A DNA stretch of 64,000 nt from Oscillospiraceae bacterium (GCA_020024155.1 JAHHUE010000001.1:1-64000), one strand, 5' to 3'. Counted from the stretch's first letter, positions 36,011-45,921 are shown. Numbers and translations: made by a program. The notes: generated by a model from the letters alone, not told the origin.

Positions 36011-39000
36011 CTAAAACCTAATATCTTTTCCCAAATAGAAACTGTATATTATGCACTCAATATCATCAATTTGATATAAATATCCGGTTGCAATTCTATA
36101 TAATTCCAATTGTTTATGATATCTTTCGTACAAAGTATTCATATCGTCTACCCTGTCTGTTTTATAATCTATAACATAAGCTTTGTCTTTTGTCAATACT
36201 ATACAGTCAACAACACCTTGAAGCATTATTGTTTCATCTTTGTAGGTATCGTCATTTAATGCCAAAGCTGCATTATATGGCACAAGAAAATCTTTTTCGT
36301 TGTACACTTTTTCACCATTTAATATAAGTGTCGCTAGGTCTGAGTTTATAAATGTTTCTATTTGCTTTTTGTTGATAAGTTTTTTATCAATTATATTTTT
36401 CTGGCTCAGTTTTTCTATTTCATTATCAAGATTAGTTCTTGCAAGAAGAATATCGCTATGCTGTGCAAACAAGTGCATCTGTGTACCTTTTTCGGTTGCT
36501 GTTGCACCTTCTTTTTTAACAAAATCAGGTTTTTTAAGTGTTACTTTCGGAGCAGATTTTGCTATCTCACCAACAGAAACTTTTATCGGCAAGGTTGTTT
36601 TTTCTATATCGTGATAGATATAAGTAAAATTGTCTTTTGCTTTTTCCTTGTCAAAATCAATGCTTTGCTCAGCCTGTAATTCTTCCTCTGTCTGCTCTGT
36701 TTCAGTATCTAAAACATCCTTAATTTCAAAAGACACAAACTCATCTGTTTCAATATTTTCTTTAATCAGCATATACTCAGATAAAATTTTATGTTGCAAA
36801 TACCCCATAATAATCCATTCCATTGGAGTATTAGCTTTTCTGACAGCATAATAATGCACTTTTTCCGATGTCTTTTCAGCAATTTTCAATATTGAATTAT
36901 TTGTAAATAAATTTGTGTATTGTGCAGTGAGAAACATATAATTCTTTGCTCTTGTCAAAGCAACATAAAGCAATCGCATTTCATCATTTGCATTTTCGGC
37001 AAGAATTTTCTTCTTTATTGCCTGTATCCCCGCTGTTGACTTATTATATCCAAAACTTTCATTTGCATAAGTTGCCATACCGAGAACTGGGTCTATCATA
37101 AGGCGTTTTGAACGGTCTTGCTTATTAAATGCAGTTCCAAGCCCACTAACAAAACAAATTGGAAATTCCAGCCCTTTTGATGTATGCATTGTCATAATAG
37201 CAACAGTGTTAGCAGGTCTTTGCATATTTTCGTCAGAGCCTTTTCCTGTTTCGATGCACAAGTCTAAATATCTCAGAAAATCTCCAAGATAATTTTGATA
37301 ACTTTGTGCATATTTTTTTGCCATTACTATAAAACGGCGAACATTTTCTCTTTTTATGTTTCCGTCTTCGGCAAAAGCAAGATTTGTGTAATATCCGGTT
37401 TTGTTTATTATATAATCTATCAGTTTATCCGGAGAATATATTTTTGCAACAAAAGAAAAGTCTTTAAGTTGATTTAAAAACTCAACAGCTTTTGGATTAT
37501 CAGATAAAGAAAGCAGTTTATATAAATTCTCTTTTTTATCTTTAATGCGTATTTCAAGTATTTCGTCCAAAGTGAAAGTAAAAATATCTCCAAACATACC
37601 GGCAGTTAAATATACTTCCTGCAAAGGATTGTTTATAACTTTAAGCAATGATATTATACTTTGAACTTCCGGTTTTTCCAAAAGAGGCTTATCGTCTTTT
37701 ACAAAGGTTTTTATGCCTCTTTCTTTCAAAGCATTTTCAAATTTATCAAAATTCTTTTTATTTCTCAGTAATATGCAGAAATCTCCATAATTTACAACAC
37801 GCTCTTCGCCGTTTTCTGTTATGGTAAATTTGTTTTCAACAAGAGATTGAATTTTTTCTGCAACCATAACAGCTTCATTTTCTTTATCGTTGGCAATCAT
37901 AATGCTTGTGCCCGGCACTTTGCTGTCTGTCTTTTTTGGTGATGGTAAAAGTTGTTCACCGTCAGAATAATCAACGCCTCCAACTTCTTTTGTCATTATT
38001 TTTTCAAAAATAAAGTTTACACCTTTTATAACATTCACTTCACTACGGAAATTGTTTGGCAAAACAATAGTTTTACCCAAAGTGTTGTCAACTTTTTCCC
38101 TTGCTCTTTTTTCAAGCAAAATCTGAGGACTTGCTTTTCTAAAACCATAAATACTTTGCTTAACATCACCAACAACAAAAAGGTTTTCTTCCTTTTCTCT
38201 GGCAATTGTTTTAAATATCATATCTTGAACAAAGCTTGTATCCTGAAATTCGTCTTCCATTATCTTTACATATTTTTCTTGCAAAGCATTGGCAAGAGTT
38301 GTTCTGTTTCCGCTTTCATCTATTAACAACTGAACTGCAAAATGTTCAAAATCTGAAAATTCAAAGGACTTCTGTTGTTTTTTTATTTCCATAAGTTTTT
38401 CAGAGTAGAATACAAAAACATCAGTTATAGCTTTTATATATTTTTTAGTTTGTACAATTTGATAAGAAAAAACATCGCTATCAAGATATTTAATATCTGA
38501 CGCAATATCTTTAAGCAAAGATTTTAATGCATCATTTGCTGTTTTTGCAGCTTCTGAAAATTCTGACTTTGTCCCTTTTTTAAGTCTGCCGATAGTTACA
38601 AGACCTTCATTTGCTATACTTTTAATTCCAAATATATCGTGTTTTTCATAGCACTCTTTCATTAAAAGTATTGATTTTTCATTTATCAAAGTACCTTCTC
38701 TGTATCCGTCTATCTCTCCATATTCAACCAGTTGTTTTACCCTGTTAATAAGGTAAACTGCATAATCTATCTGCTGACCTATATCGTTCCAAAGATACTT
38801 GTATACTTCACTTTCTTCAAATTCTTCATTACCTGCTTTTTCTGCAAGCTCAATAGCTTTTTGTTTTGGAAAAGGAAGTGCAGAAAAATAGTAATACATA
38901 TATTTCAAAAATTCTCTTACTTGTGTATCTTGGCTTGATTTGCCAAACAGAGTAACAAAACTTTGAAAATCTTCATTTTCGTATCCATATTCCATAGCCA

Positions 39001-39427
39001 TATCAATTGCTTTTTCGTGTATAAGCATACTTTGTGCATCGTCACAGATAGTAAAATCAGGTGCTATATCCAAAGTCTCAAAATTTTCTTTTGCAAGCTT
39101 TATACAAAAAGAGTGGATAGTTGAAATATCTGCTTTCTGCAAAGCTACTTTTTGACTTTTTATATATGAATTTTCTGGATTTTCTTTGATAGCAAGATTT
39201 ATGCCTTTTTCAATTCTGTTTTTAAATTCTTTTGCTGACGCATTGGAAAAGGTAACTATAAGTAATCTGTCAGCCGGAGTTTTATTTTCTTCATCAAGCA
39301 AAATACGCAAAGCTTTTTCAACCAAAACTGTTGTTTTGCCACTGCCGGCAGCAGCAGAAAGAACAGTCAAAGTTCCGTCATATTCCAAAGCCTCTTTCTG
39401 TTGAGCTGTCCACTCTCTCTTACTCAT
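36011..39427 (-). CDS. addA: ATP-dependent helicase/nuclease subunit A
   Basis: UvrD-like helicase and nuclease of the AddAB complex, which resects double-strand breaks for RecA. 1138 residues. Helicase motifs: Walker A SAAAGSGKTTVLVEK near residue 24, motif II DEFQDTS, motif III VGDVKQSIYGFRKA, motif VI LYVALTRAKNYMF. The C-terminal RecB-type nuclease has the motif GVVDCIVLTKDKAYVIDYKT (in parts: GVVDCI, VIDYKT). The ATG overlaps the end of addB by 8 bp. Confidence 0.97.
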   Translation of the reverse strand: MSKREWTAQQKEALEYDGTLTVLSAAAGSGKTTVLVEKALRILLDEENKTPADRLLIVTFSNASAKEFKNRIEKGINLAIKENPENSYIKSQKVALQKADISTIHSFCIKLAKENFETLDIAPDFTICDDAQSMLIHEKAIDMAMEYGYENEDFQSFVTLFGKSSQDTQVREFLKYMYYYFSALPFPKQKAIELAEKAGNEEFEESEVYKYLWNDIGQQIDYAVYLINRVKQLVEYGEIDGYREGTLINEKSILLMKECYEKHDIFGIKSIANEGLVTIGRLKKGTKSEFSEAAKTANDALKSLLKDIASDIKYLDSDVFSYQIVQTKKYIKAITDVFVFYSEKLMEIKKQQKSFEFSDFEHFAVQLLIDESGNRTTLANALQEKYVKIMEDEFQDTSFVQDMIFKTIAREKEENLFVVGDVKQSIYGFRKASPQILLEKRAREKVDNTLGKTIVLPNNFRSEVNVIKGVNFIFEKIMTKEVGGVDYSDGEQLLPSPKKTDSKVPGTSIMIANDKENEAVMVAEKIQSLVENKFTITENGEERVVNYGDFCILLRNKKNFDKFENALKERGIKTFVKDDKPLLEKPEVQSIISLLKVINNPLQEVYLTAGMFGDIFTFTLDEILEIRIKDKKENLYKLLSLSDNPKAVEFLNQLKDFSFVAKIYSPDKLIDYIINKTGYYTNLAFAEDGNIKRENVRRFIVMAKKYAQSYQNYLGDFLRYLDLCIETGKGSDENMQRPANTVAIMTMHTSKGLEFPICFVSGLGTAFNKQDRSKRLMIDPVLGMATYANESFGYNKSTAGIQAIKKKILAENANDEMRLLYVALTRAKNYMFLTAQYTNLFTNNSILKIAEKTSEKVHYYAVRKANTPMEWIIMGYLQHKILSEYMLIKENIETDEFVSFEIKDVLDTETEQTEEELQAEQSIDFDKEKAKDNFTYIYHDIEKTTLPIKVSVGEIAKSAPKVTLKKPDFVKKEGATATEKGTQMHLFAQHSDILLARTNLDNEIEKLSQKNIIDKKLINKKQIETFINSDLATLILNGEKVYNEKDFLVPYNAALALNDDTYKDETIMLQGVVDCIVLTKDKAYVIDYKTDRVDDMNTLYERYHKQLELYRIATGYLYQIDDIECIIYSFYLGKDIRF

Positions 39428-42400
39428 CTTCCTTTTCCTCCTTTACAGTAAATTGTGCCTTTTGTTTTGGCTTCATACGATTAAATTCTTGGCATATACA
39501 ACGATAACCACACCAATCACAACTTGTATTGCCACTTCCCAAATCCAATGGTAAATTATCAAAATCTCCACTGTAAACGCTCTCTGCCATTTCTTTTATC
39601 TTGTTTTGAGAATATTCAAGTATGGCGTGGAACATTTTATCGCTTACAACTTCACTGCCAGACATACTTTTTATTTTGTCATCGCCTTTGATAACCCCGT
39701 ATCTGCCATCACATTCATTATCAAAAGCCTTTGATATTTCAGCATTATCAAGAGCCATACCGGTTGGAGTATACAAACTACCTTCACCATCAAAAATAAA
39801 TGCAGTATCACTTGGCTGATACATAACTGCTGCCGGAACACTGTTTTCTGCAAAATCACGACTTTTAAGAACACTGCTCATATACAATAACAGCTGGTTT
39901 GATATACCGTTATATATATCATCAAGGCTAAAAGTTTTTGTGCCTGTTTTATAGTCCACAATTCTTATATAGCTTTTGCCGTTATCTTTCATTACATCAA
40001 TTCTGTCGCATATACCAATAATGCTAACTTTTTTATTATTGCTGAGTTGTATTGTAATTGGTTTAATATCGCTATCAAAAGCAATAGGTTTTTCAAAAGC
40101 AACTGGACGGAATAAAGACGCATTTTGTTCTGAATGTATATAAGCCAAAAGTTGAAGTGCGTTTTCTTTCATATCTCTGCTTAATGACTTAAACCTTGCA
40201 GTATTCTGTACCTGCTCTGGATAATTTTCTGCAAGATATTCACCAACAACTTTTTCTGCTTGATTTTTAATTGTCTGCCAAGGTGTTTTGTAGTAATCTT
40301 CTTTGTACTCTTCCATTACTTTTTGAGCTATGGTATGCAGATAGTCACCGGCTTCTCTTTGGCTTATCTTTGCTTTTTCAATAGGATAAACTTTAAGAAT
40401 GTTTTTTACAAAGTAACCAAAAGCACATTTGTAGTAATTTTCTGATGCTGTTGGAGAAATTATCAAATGGTCACCTAAAAACTGATTTATAAAATCAAGA
40501 TTTTCCACATTAAAATTTCTCTGATTTATACTTGGAACTGTAATATTTAACTCATCTAATATTTTATTGCTTTCAGTTCCTTTTGTTTCTCCAAGATATT
40601 GAACAAAAAAGTCTTTTGTAACACAATAATCTTCTATGGACAGTATATCTTCTTTGAGTTTTAAATTATCTTTTACACCTTCAATTTCGGCTGATAAAAT
40701 TTCTTGACTATCCACATTTCTTGTTGCACAGGAAATAAACAGTTTTTCTCTTGCAGTAGTCAGTGTTTTGTAAAAATATAAATTTTCAAAAGCAAATCTC
40801 TGAGTAAAATCACTGCTTATTTCAAACTGATTTTCTTTTAGGTATTGTATATCTGCACTGGAAAGTATGCCACCTTCCGATACAATAGCAGGAAAAATAT
40901 CTTGACTTGCACCAAGTACAAATACAATTTTTACTGCATCAATTTTCATTCTTTGAGGGGTGGAAATCATAACGCAGTCCTGTGTCTGAGGTGCAAAACC
41001 TATTTCTGTACCTGAAACCATAAGCATAAATAATTCTTGCATTTGGCTTGCAGTCATAACCATTTCACCGCATATACGATATAATTGCTCTATACAAGAA
41101 ATAGCAGCTTCCCACTGACGCACAAATAAATCGGCTTTTTCTTTATCTTCTGTGTTGTTTATAACATCTGCTAAAATTTCTTCACTGTTAAGACTTGCCA
41201 CAATATCATACATTTCTGTAAGAATATTTTTTCCGCTGTCTTCTTTTCCTTTTTGATGCTGTGAAAATATTTGGTTTATTTTTTCAACCAAAATATTTAT
41301 CTGTGCCAAAATCTCAATATCTTTATCTTTTTCGCCATTTATAAGACCCTGATAAGGAAGTTTAAATTTTTCACTCCAATCAAGCTGGTGGTCCTGCCAT
41401 ATATATAAGTAATTTTCAAGATAATCTATTGTTTCTTTATCAAAATCGGTAAGTCCGGTTTTCAATAATGGTAAAATAGTTTCTCCGTTTACTCCTTTTG
41501 CCATAACTTCCAAAATATTTTTAAAAACCACTACCGGTGCACTCATTGTTATAATTCTGGATTGGTCAATAAAATATGGCATTTTTGCAAGTGTAAAACT
41601 CTCTTGCAACTGATGTTCATACTTATCAATTTGAGGACATACAATTGCTATATCATCATAATTATAGCCTTGTTTAACAAGACTGTTTATTTTTGCAATA
41701 ACATAACTCACTTCTTCAAACTGGTTGGCAAAAACATTTACATAAGCATTTTCTGCCTGCTGATTGCTTATTTTTTTACCAAGCAAAAAGTTATCTATAT
41801 CTGCAAGAGTTTTATTTAAAAATCTGTGCTGTGTTTCAAGTTTTGTAATCGGAGCAATACGTACATCTGCTTTTTTTGCCAAATTCATAAGTTTTTGGGC
41901 AGTTGTTGCAGTATAACTTAATGGGTGTGTACCATTTGAATTATCAAAGTAATTTTCTGCTGTAAGAGAAATATAAACATTGTCTGCTTTTTCCATCATT
42001 CTGGATAATATTTGATATTGTCCGTGAGTAAAGCTTTCAAAACCATCTATAAAAATATGGGTGCTGTCAGTATATCTTTCTGGCAAAGTCTGACTAAGAT
42101 TTATATACATATCTTCCATATCGCCTTCAGAATTTTTTACATCTGCTGAATACTGACTGTAAATAAGTGATATATCCTTTAATTTACCATTTATAGCAGG
42201 TGCGTTTTGTGCAACCGAAAACAAACGTTCACTGTCTATACCGTTTCGTTTAAAATCTTCAAACACCTTAGCAAGTTCAAAAGAAAACTTTACATTTTGC
42301 AGCTGTCTGTCGTAAGCAGATAAATGTTTTTGAACACTCTGCATACTTTTTCTTGCAATTACAGCTTTGCCTGCATCATCAAGCAGTAATGGCATAATCT

Positions 42401-42629
42401 GCCCATCTTCACTTATAACATCACGCAAAAGAGAAGTAAAACTGAAAACTTCAACCAATCCAAGCTGACTTTTTTCCAGCATAGAATAAACTTCTCCTTC
42501 TGCTGTTTTACTAAATTGTTCTGGTATTATAAGCATACTTTTAATGCCGTTTTCAGCATTTTCAAGCAGTTTTTTCATTATATATGAGCTTTTGCCTGTA
42601 CCGGCTGTTCCTAAAATAAGGTTTAACAT
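39420..42629 (-). CDS. addB: ATP-dependent helicase/nuclease subunit B
   Basis: Partner of AddA with an N-terminal inactivated-helicase fold and its own nuclease. 1069 residues. Walker A GTAGTGKSSYIMK starts at residue 7. The nuclease active-site region is seen as ICDRIDVM...RIVDYKTGT. Iron-sulfur cluster cysteines lie at the C-terminus (CDWCGYRCIC), paired with an upstream cysteine near YYKCAFGYF, as in other AddB proteins. First gene of the addB-addA operon. Confidence 0.96.
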   Translation of the reverse strand: MLNLILGTAGTGKSSYIMKKLLENAENGIKSMLIIPEQFSKTAEGEVYSMLEKSQLGLVEVFSFTSLLRDVISEDGQIMPLLLDDAGKAVIARKSMQSVQKHLSAYDRQLQNVKFSFELAKVFEDFKRNGIDSERLFSVAQNAPAINGKLKDISLIYSQYSADVKNSEGDMEDMYINLSQTLPERYTDSTHIFIDGFESFTHGQYQILSRMMEKADNVYISLTAENYFDNSNGTHPLSYTATTAQKLMNLAKKADVRIAPITKLETQHRFLNKTLADIDNFLLGKKISNQQAENAYVNVFANQFEEVSYVIAKINSLVKQGYNYDDIAIVCPQIDKYEHQLQESFTLAKMPYFIDQSRIITMSAPVVVFKNILEVMAKGVNGETILPLLKTGLTDFDKETIDYLENYLYIWQDHQLDWSEKFKLPYQGLINGEKDKDIEILAQINILVEKINQIFSQHQKGKEDSGKNILTEMYDIVASLNSEEILADVINNTEDKEKADLFVRQWEAAISCIEQLYRICGEMVMTASQMQELFMLMVSGTEIGFAPQTQDCVMISTPQRMKIDAVKIVFVLGASQDIFPAIVSEGGILSSADIQYLKENQFEISSDFTQRFAFENLYFYKTLTTAREKLFISCATRNVDSQEILSAEIEGVKDNLKLKEDILSIEDYCVTKDFFVQYLGETKGTESNKILDELNITVPSINQRNFNVENLDFINQFLGDHLIISPTASENYYKCAFGYFVKNILKVYPIEKAKISQREAGDYLHTIAQKVMEEYKEDYYKTPWQTIKNQAEKVVGEYLAENYPEQVQNTARFKSLSRDMKENALQLLAYIHSEQNASLFRPVAFEKPIAFDSDIKPITIQLSNNKKVSIIGICDRIDVMKDNGKSYIRIVDYKTGTKTFSLDDIYNGISNQLLLYMSSVLKSRDFAENSVPAAVMYQPSDTAFIFDGEGSLYTPTGMALDNAEISKAFDNECDGRYGVIKGDDKIKSMSGSEVVSDKMFHAILEYSQNKIKEMAESVYSGDFDNLPLDLGSGNTSCDWCGYRCICQEFNRMKPKQKAQFTVKEEKEDE

Positions 42630-42663
42630 AATGACCTCCAGAATAATATTTTATACTTTTATT

Positions 42664-42672
42664 ATTGTACCA
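42664..42672 (-). promoter_or_regulatory. Possible extended -10 promoter of addBA
   Basis: Minus strand TGGTACAAT about 35 bp before addB. No good -35 is visible. Confidence 0.35.
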
Positions 42673-42715
42673 TAGGGCAGATGTAAAATAAAATATATAA
42701 CTTATTCAAAAACAA

Positions 42716-42757
42716 AAAGACCATCTGTGTTGTCATTTTTTGGCACAGATAGTCTTT
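42716..42757 (-). terminator. Terminator of the THUMP methyltransferase gene
   Basis: A 14-bp stem (AAAGAC.ATCTGTG and complement, one mismatch) with minus-strand TTTTTGTTTTTG, 9 bp after the stop. Confidence 0.85.
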
Positions 42758-42765
42758 ATAATTAT

Positions 42766-43887
42766 TTATTTTTTATCGCCATAGTACATATATAACTGAC
42801 ATGGAATCATACCGTTATAAAGTTTACGACGCTTTGTTGCTTTTTTGCCAAAATTGTTTTCAAATTCAGCATCAGCAGTAATTATATAACTTGATTTAAC
42901 TTTATTTTGGTCAAGTCTTTTGGAAAGTGTTTTTTCCAATTGTGTTGCAATATCTATATCACCAAGACGCTCACCGTATGGTGGGTTTGTGATAACAACA
43001 GAATCACTTTGTGGTGAAAAGCTTTTTACATCAGCCTCAAAAAAGCTTATAACACTGCCAACACCGGCTTTTTGTGCATTCTGTTTTGCAATTTCAAGCA
43101 CCAATGGGTCAATGTCAAAACCATAAGCTTTAAAAGGAACATCACGGTTAATTGCCATTCTTGCTTTTGTTCTTTCTTCTTCCCATATTTCTTTTGGAAT
43201 AAATGAATATTCTTCTGCTGCAAATTTTCTTTTTAAACCGGGTGCAATATTCAATGCTTTCTGAGCTGCCTCAATAAGCAATGTGCCACTGCCGGTAAAT
43301 GGGTCTTGAATAATACTGTCACTTCTTACTCTTGCAAGGTCAACAATTGCAGCTGCCAAAGTTTCTTTTATTGGTGCGTCACCACTGTTTCTGCGATAAC
43401 CTCTTTTGTGCAATCCGTCACCAGAAGTATCAAGCATAACAGAAACAATATCTTTTCTTATAGCAACTCTTATTTTATAAAGGTTGCCTGTTTCTGAAAG
43501 AATTTTTGTGTTATGTCCTTTTTTAAGGCTCTCTACAATAGCTTTTTTAACTATTTTTTGACAAGCAGGAACACTGGAAAGAGTTGAAGATAAAGATGAG
43601 CCCTTTACTGGAAACTGTGCGTCTTTTGGCATAATTTTTGCCCAGTCTATGCTAAAAACACCGTCAAATAATTCATCAAAAGTTCTTGCTTTAAATTCTT
43701 TTAAAAGAATAACAACTCTCTCAGCTGTTCTGAGATTTATATTTGCAGCAGCGATAATTCTTTCGTCACCTTTAAAAGTAACTTTTCCGTCTGTAACCTG
43801 TATATCTGTTGCTCCAAGCTTTTTAACCTCATAATTAAGCACAGATTCTGTGCCAAAATAACAAGGTGCTATCAATGTATATTGCAT
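42766..43887 (-). CDS. THUMP-domain class I RNA methyltransferase (RlmL/YpsC group)
   Basis: Methylates guanine N2 in rRNA in the related RlmL. The start at ATG 43887 (373 residues) is chosen because AGAGAGG lies 7 bp upstream and the protein family starts there (MQYTLIAPCYFGTE). THUMP domain at about 45-155; SAM motif I in DPFTGSGTLLIEAA; catalytic NPPYGERLGD. The second (RlmK) domain of E. coli RlmL is absent, as in Bacillus YpsC. Confidence 0.93.
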   Translation of the reverse strand: MQYTLIAPCYFGTESVLNYEVKKLGATDIQVTDGKVTFKGDERIIAAANINLRTAERVVILLKEFKARTFDELFDGVFSIDWAKIMPKDAQFPVKGSSLSSTLSSVPACQKIVKKAIVESLKKGHNTKILSETGNLYKIRVAIRKDIVSVMLDTSGDGLHKRGYRRNSGDAPIKETLAAAIVDLARVRSDSIIQDPFTGSGTLLIEAAQKALNIAPGLKRKFAAEEYSFIPKEIWEEERTKARMAINRDVPFKAYGFDIDPLVLEIAKQNAQKAGVGSVISFFEADVKSFSPQSDSVVITNPPYGERLGDIDIATQLEKTLSKRLDQNKVKSSYIITADAEFENNFGKKATKRRKLYNGMIPCQLYMYYGDKK

Positions 43888-43925
43888 CAAGTAACCTCTC
43901 TTTGTAAAAACAAAACAATCTAAAT

Positions 43926-43950
43926 AGAGCTCCATATAAAATGGAGCTCT
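43926..43950 (-). terminator. Terminator of hpf
   Basis: A perfect 10-bp stem (AGAGCTCCAT and complement) 16 bp after hpf; the minus-strand tail ATTTAGATTG is only moderately T-rich. Confidence 0.65.
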
Positions 43951-43965
43951 TTATATTATATGTGT

Positions 43966-44541
43966 TTATTGTGGTAAAAGCAAGCCATATTTGCCGTCTT
44001 TTCTCTTATACACCACATTGATTTCTTCTGTTACAACATCTTTAAACATAAAGAATGTATGGTCTAGCATATTCATTTCAAATATTGCGTCTTCAACTGA
44101 CTGAGGTTCAAGGTCAAATATTTTCTTACGAACAATTTCGTATTCTTCTTCCTCTTCAACAGCACCAGAAAGCAAATCATATTTGTAACTTGCTCTTGGA
44201 GTATTACCTGCTGGCAATTCAGTTTCCAGTTTACCCAAAGCATCTTTTTCTTTCAGCTTTTTAGTAAGTTTTTTTCTGTTTTTGATAATTTGAGATTCAA
44301 TTTTATCAATAGCTGCCTCCAATGCAAGTTCCATTTTTGGAGCACTCTTTTCACTTCTAAAAGAGATACCGTGGTCTTTAATGGTAACTTCAACTGTCTG
44401 CCAGTCTTTTTCAACTGTAACTGTTACATAAGCCTGTACTTCTTCTGGGAAAAATTTATCAAGTTTTTCAAGCTTTTCCTCCACTAAATTCAAAAAATTA
44501 GGTTTTAAATTAACTTTTCTGCCTGTTGTGTTTACTTTCAT
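43966..44541 (-). CDS. hpf: Ribosome hibernation promoting factor, long form
   Basis: Dimerises 70S ribosomes into inactive 100S particles in stationary phase. 191 residues, the long type: RaiA/HPF domain at 1-100 (KVNTTGRKVNLKPN...), a linker, and the C-terminal dimerisation domain at about 130-191 (EIVRKKIFDLEPQSVEDAI in parts, ending YKRKDGKYGLLLP). SD CAGGAGG. It has its own promoter and terminator. Confidence 0.97.
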   Translation of the reverse strand: MKVNTTGRKVNLKPNFLNLVEEKLEKLDKFFPEEVQAYVTVTVEKDWQTVEVTIKDHGISFRSEKSAPKMELALEAAIDKIESQIIKNRKKLTKKLKEKDALGKLETELPAGNTPRASYKYDLLSGAVEEEEEYEIVRKKIFDLEPQSVEDAIFEMNMLDHTFFMFKDVVTEEINVVYKRKDGKYGLLLPQ

Positions 44542-44588
44542 AATTATACCTCCTGAGGTGAAGCTTGATACTAATGTATCTTGTAATT

Positions 44589-44617
44589 ATATTAGCATAT
44601 TGCATATAATTTTTCAA
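44589..44617 (-). promoter_or_regulatory. Promoter of hpf
   Basis: Minus strand TTGAAA (44612-44617), 17 bp, TAATAT (44589-44594), the latter preceded by TGC (extended -10). A small hairpin (GATAC...GTATC, 44567-44580) lies in the leader. Confidence 0.75.
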
Positions 44618-44720
44618 CAGTTTTTAAAAAATTTTAACATAATTTTCAATTTATATAAAAAATCATACAATATCAGCTTTCGACAAACTTTTCTTACAGG
44701 TAATGATATTATATATACAT

Positions 44721-44818
44721 AAGACAGACCTGCTTGTAGGCTGAGTAGGATGTCTTGCATTTCCTCATATACTTTTTCTCTTGCAAAAAAACCGTTTGGA
44801 ATTCAAACGGTTTTTTTG
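44721..44818 (+). ncRNA. Candidate small RNA between hpf and the QueG-like gene
   Basis: Plus-strand architecture: an imperfect hairpin (AAGACA 44721-44726 with TGTCTT 44751-44756; CCTGCT with AGTAGG inside, one G-U), then a 30-nt single-stranded pyrimidine-rich stretch containing TTTCCTC, then a strong terminator. The TTTCCTC would be complementary to Shine-Dalgarno sequences. The weak points are that the terminator also serves the neighbouring gene and that no convincing promoter is visible (a poor -10 TATTAT lies at 44707-44712). Confidence 0.35.
44787..44818. terminator. Bidirectional terminator next to the QueG-like gene
   Basis: A perfect 11-bp stem (AAAACCGTTTG and complement, 5-nt loop) with T-runs on both strands. 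On the minus strand it ends the QueG-like gene (13 bp after its stop). Confidence 0.92.
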
Positions 44819-44830
44819 TTTATTCATATT

Positions 44831-45499
44831 TTATTGTTTTACTTTACCATAAGGACAATATTTAATGCAAATGCCACACACAGCACCACGCCCAATATGT
44901 TTAAATTCTCTTTTCATATATTCACTGCATTTTGCAGAGTTAAAAAATTCTTCTCTGTTTGTAGACCAGTTTTTGCCACTTATTGCACCAGAAGGGCACA
45001 TATCTCTGCATATATTGCAATGATTACAAGGATTTTCTGGATATTCTGTTGGGTTATCAAATTCGCAATCAGTAAATATTGTTCCAAGTCTTACAGATGC
45101 ACCATAATCTTTGTGTAAAAATAAGCAGTTATTGCCCATATTTCCAAGTCCTGAAAGACACGCAGCCTTTTTATGAGAATATCTGCCACGATAGTTCCAG
45201 CCTTCATCATTTATGCTTTGGCTTGATGCTACTGTTATATATTTATACCCCTTTTGTTGTAAAAACATACCTGTTTGAAGCAGGCAGGAATCTATAAAAG
45301 TATTTACACTTCTATAATGATTAAAATATGTGTGAGTTGGTTTGTCTGTAATTTCATCAATAATTGCGTCAGAAAGTCTTATAACAATTGAAATTGCATT
45401 TTTCAAGCCACCAATTCCGTCTTCTGTCTTGCAAAAGCCAACATCTGTAACTCCAAGTGATAATATTTTTTCTTTTATTTCGTTTTGTATTTCAGTCAT
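44831..45499 (-). CDS. QueG-like double 4Fe-4S protein
   Basis: A 222-residue iron-sulfur protein related to epoxyqueuosine reductase. The C-terminal half has two ferredoxin-type sets, CNHCNICRDMCP (about 160-171) and CGICIKYCP (about 210-218), and the middle region (GRYSHKKAACLSGLGNMGNNCL in parts) fits QueG. It is shorter than typical QueG (over 300 residues) and lacks the C-terminal part, so it may be a paralogue with another substrate. SD is weak. No queuosine gene is nearby. Confidence 0.8.
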   Translation of the reverse strand: MTEIQNEIKEKILSLGVTDVGFCKTEDGIGGLKNAISIVIRLSDAIIDEITDKPTHTYFNHYRSVNTFIDSCLLQTGMFLQQKGYKYITVASSQSINDEGWNYRGRYSHKKAACLSGLGNMGNNCLFLHKDYGASVRLGTIFTDCEFDNPTEYPENPCNHCNICRDMCPSGAISGKNWSTNREEFFNSAKCSEYMKREFKHIGRGAVCGICIKYCPYGKVKQ

Positions 45500-45590
45500 T
45501 TATTTATATTCCATATCCTAATTTTTTAGCATATTTATACTATCAGTTTTCAAAATAAAAATCAACCAAACAAATTTTTTACAAAAACAA

Positions 45591-45616
45591 AAAGCACATC
45601 AACTATGATGTGCTTT
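45591..45616 (-). terminator. Terminator of the yab/divIC cluster
   Basis: An 11-bp stem (AAAGCACATCA and complement) with minus-strand TTTTTG, overlapping the end of the divIC-like gene. Confidence 0.8.
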
Positions 45617-45891
45617 TATTCGCCTTGAATATCTTTAAAAACTTTTTCATTCGGATTAGAATATCCTAATCTGTTTCTTGCAATACGCTCAACATATTCT
45701 TCTTTGTCTTCAATTTCTAAAAGGCGTTGAATATCATTTGTTTCCAACTGCACCCTTTGTTCCTGTTTTTCAAGGTTTGCAAGCTGTTGGCGTTTTGTCA
45801 TAAGATTAAACTGTGCGTTAACCAAACTAACGGAAAGATATGCAACAACAAGAACAATTGCTATGTATTTTAACTTTACAAATCGTTTCAC
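45616..45891 (-). CDS. Septum formation initiator (DivIC/FtsB type)
   Basis: Small bitopic cell-division protein that joins FtsL and DivIB at the septum. One membrane segment near the N-terminus (about YIAIVLVVAYLSVSLV), then a coiled coil and the conserved end YVERIARNRLGYSNPNEKVF. I prefer GTG at 45891 (GGGG 8 bp upstream; 91 codons) over GTG at 45909, which lacks an SD. It ends the cluster as divIC does in Bacillus. Confidence 0.9.
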   Translation of the reverse strand: MKRFVKLKYIAIVLVVAYLSVSLVNAQFNLMTKRQQLANLEKQEQRVQLETNDIQRLLEIEDKEEYVERIARNRLGYSNPNEKVFKDIQGE

Positions 45892-45921
45892 TATCTTTTC
45901 CCCAATCACATATACATATTA

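Noticed and set aside
44542..44830. raiA-motif RNA upstream of hpf
   Set aside because: The hpf promoter lies only about 45 bp before the gene, leaving no room for a large structured RNA in the leader on the minus strand.
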